Program-made: the position numbers and the translations under genes
Part shown: positions 62,698-64,000 of the stretch, piece by piece
Numbering within the stretch: the first letter of the stretch is position 1
Layout of the letters: each line of letters begins with the position of its first letter
From: Cryobacterium sp. Y57
Lineage (GTDB): Bacteria; Actinomycetota; Actinomycetes; Actinomycetales; Microbacteriaceae
Reading direction: 5' to 3'
DNA: 64,000 nt
Assembly (NCBI RefSeq): GCF_002929505.1
Contig: NZ_PJJL01000072.1
Span: forward strand, 62,001 to 126,000
The notes under the pieces: model-generated
What the model saw: only the letters and a program-made list of their open reading frames with translations
What the model was told of the DNA's origin: nothing
Databases searched by the model: none

Positions 62698-63780
62698 GTG
62701 ACCATTCCGGCCGAACAGCATCGGGCGAGCGGGCGCCGCGGCAGTTTGCTCCGGGCCGTTCTCGTCATCGTGGTGGTCGCCGGACTGCTCGCGGTCGGCC
62801 TCGCTGGCACCATCAATGCTCTCAATCGCACGGTCTACAGCGCCGGCGGCTTTGCCCGGCAATACCTCGACGCCTTAGCCCGGGGCGACACCGTCGGCGC
62901 CCTCGCTCTCGGCGGCGTCATGCCCAGCACAACCGACCTGGCTGCCTGGGGACTCACCGACGAGGTCGCGAAAGATCTGCCCGAGACCCTGCTGCGGGCA
63001 TCTGTTCTGAGCGGCCTCGACAATATCGAACTCGCGGGCACGACCGCTACGCCCGCCACCGACGATGAAACCGCCCAGACCGTGGTGTTCGATTTCGATC
63101 TGAACGGTATCGCGTCGAGCATGGCGTTCACTGTCGAGCGGGCGGGCTCATTTGCCGGCGTTTTCAACGCCTGGACGTTCAGCACCAGCCCCCTTTCTGT
63201 ACTGCAGGTCTCGGTGCTGCACGAACAATCATTCACGGTTAACGGCCTCACCCTGGACACGCGCGCCCACAGTGCAGCGGATGCCCCCGCAACGTTCTCC
63301 ACGTCCGCCGCGTATCTCGCATTCGCCCCGAACCGCTACACGTTCGAACACGAGTCGGCCATGCTGACCGCTTCGAAGAACACCGTGCGTGTGATCAAAG
63401 ACGGTCCCACCGCAGTCGAGGTCAACGCCTTACCGAACCAGGCCATGGTGAACCAGGTACAGTCGGAGCTGAACAAGTTCCTCGACGCGTGCGCCACCCA
63501 AACGGTGCTCCAACCGACCAGCTGCCCATGGGGAATCCAGATCGACGACCGCATCGAGAGCATTCCGGCGTGGTCGATCACCGCATACCCCATTGTCGCA
63601 CTCACCGCGGGCGAACGGGCCTTTGAGATGGTCGCTACCCCCGGGCAGGCCCATATCGTGGTGAAGGTGCAGTCACTGTTCGATGGCGACATCAGTACCC
63701 GTGACGAAAACGTCCCGTTCACGATGGGGCTCAGCGCAGTCGTGCAGCCAAGCGGTGCCCTCGCCATCCAACTGCACTAG
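62698..63780 (+). CDS. Hypothetical membrane-anchored extracytoplasmic protein
   Basis: 360 residues from GTG 62698, four bases after TTGGA. A short Arg-rich cytosolic part is followed by one membrane helix at about 19-41 and a large soluble domain with many Thr/Ala/Val residues and an NTF2-like start (Ala-Arg-Gln-Tyr-Leu-Asp-Ala-Leu-Ala-Arg-Gly-Asp near 53-64). One Cys pair (Cys-Ala near 261 and Cys-Pro near 272) may form a disulfide. No known domain beyond this; an accessory factor of the cell envelope is likely. Confidence 0.6.
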   Translation: MTIPAEQHRASGRRGSLLRAVLVIVVVAGLLAVGLAGTINALNRTVYSAGGFARQYLDALARGDTVGALALGGVMPSTTDLAAWGLTDEVAKDLPETLLRASVLSGLDNIELAGTTATPATDDETAQTVVFDFDLNGIASSMAFTVERAGSFAGVFNAWTFSTSPLSVLQVSVLHEQSFTVNGLTLDTRAHSAADAPATFSTSAAYLAFAPNRYTFEHESAMLTASKNTVRVIKDGPTAVEVNALPNQAMVNQVQSELNKFLDACATQTVLQPTSCPWGIQIDDRIESIPAWSITAYPIVALTAGERAFEMVATPGQAHIVVKVQSLFDGDISTRDENVPFTMGLSAVVQPSGALAIQLH

Positions 63781-63786
63781 GCACGG

Positions 63787-64000
63787 CTAGCTGGGGGTTT
63801 TAGCGTCACGCACGGCGATGCGAGCCAGGTTCGCGTTGTACTCGATGAGCTCGGCGTCTTCGGTGCGGTCCGCCGTGCGATCCAGCCGTTTCGTGACTTT
63901 CGTGTCATCACGGCTCCACATAACCGCGACGACAACGGCCAGCACAAAGGTCGGCAGTTCGCCGATTCCCCAAGCGACGCCGCCACCCAGCTGCTGGTCG
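63787..64000 (-). CDS. C-terminus of a CtaG-like cytochrome c oxidase assembly protein
   Basis: The last 71 residues of a gene that enters from the right edge. They comprise Gly-Gly-Gly-Val-Ala-Trp-Gly-Ile-Gly-Glu-Leu-Pro-Thr with a final membrane helix (Val-Leu-Ala-Val-Val-Val-Ala-Val), then Trp-Ser-Arg-Asp-Asp and an Arg/Asp-rich cytosolic tail. This ending is characteristic of actinobacterial CtaG/CopD-type membrane proteins, which insert copper into oxidase or import it. The gene converges on the hypothetical gene at 62698-63780 with six bases between them. Confidence 0.7.
   Translation of the reverse strand, partial: DQQLGGGVAWGIGELPTFVLAVVVAVMWSRDDTKVTKRLDRTADRTEDAELIEYNANLARIAVRDAKTPS

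Overview
The window looks like chromosomal DNA of a high-GC Gram-positive actinobacterium, most likely of the Microbacteriaceae. The signs are a dnaK-grpE-dnaJ-hspR operon with HspR-type inverted repeats (HAIR), a DUF222/HNH protein, an F420-type luciferase-like monooxygenase remnant, a LAXTG-type surface protein, an SCO7613-like giant membrane protein and frequent GTG/TTG starts. The genus cannot be fixed from the sequence alone. I see no rRNA, prophage, insertion sequence, CRISPR array or recognisable defence island. There is one tRNA, Gly(CCC).

Layout. 1-2.4 kb: a decaying glutaryl-CoA locus, with an intact gcdH between the wrecks of a class III CoA-transferase and a GntR regulator; a perfect 7-1-7 palindrome is still present in front of the wreck. 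2.4-13.7 kb: fumarylacetoacetase-fold hydrolase, AEC permease, alpha/beta hydrolase, a 1344-residue zinc-ribbon/multi-TM protein, DUF222-HNH protein, SDR, CPA2 antiporter and a small membrane protein. 13.8-25.4 kb: a broken LLM monooxygenase, then a GntR / gamma-glutamyltransferase / Dpp-type peptide ABC importer locus read leftward, facing a TauE/SafE permease across an operator-like palindrome; then an amidohydrolase and a Rieske lipoprotein. 25.6-32 kb: a multicopper oxidase frameshifted in a G8 tract and coupled to an Asp/His-rich lipoprotein, a DUF6421-like/SDR pair, and a sortase-type surface protein.

32-39 kb: histidine kinase, response regulator, ABC-2 exporter, threonine aldolase and acyl-CoA ligase, mostly overlapping head to tail. 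39-54.8 kb: zinc alcohol dehydrogenase, an N-domain-less ClpB under a HAIR element, a SWIM/SNF2 helicase, a GT87-like membrane glycosyltransferase with a phosphatase, an rRNA-methyltransferase-like protein, and the chaperone operon under HAIR control, with a second HAIR variant in front of a UMF1-type transporter. Thus two disaggregation/folding units (ClpB and DnaK-GrpE-DnaJ) probably share the repressor HspR.

55-64 kb: PEP mutase/isocitrate lyase-fold protein, a DUF1579-like protein, dcd, tRNA-Gly(CCC) overlapped antisense by a DinB-fold gene, an epimerase-like protein, MarR, a small acidic protein, a 350-base gap with three consecutive stem-loops (candidate structured RNA), two small membrane proteins, a Pif1-like helicase, an anchored hypothetical protein and the tail of a CtaG-like protein. 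No complete new multi-gene system could be established. The best leads are the structured gap near 59.8 kb, the multicopper oxidase/acidic lipoprotein pair with its homopolymer switch, and operator half-sites shared between the glutarate and gamma-glutamyl peptide loci.
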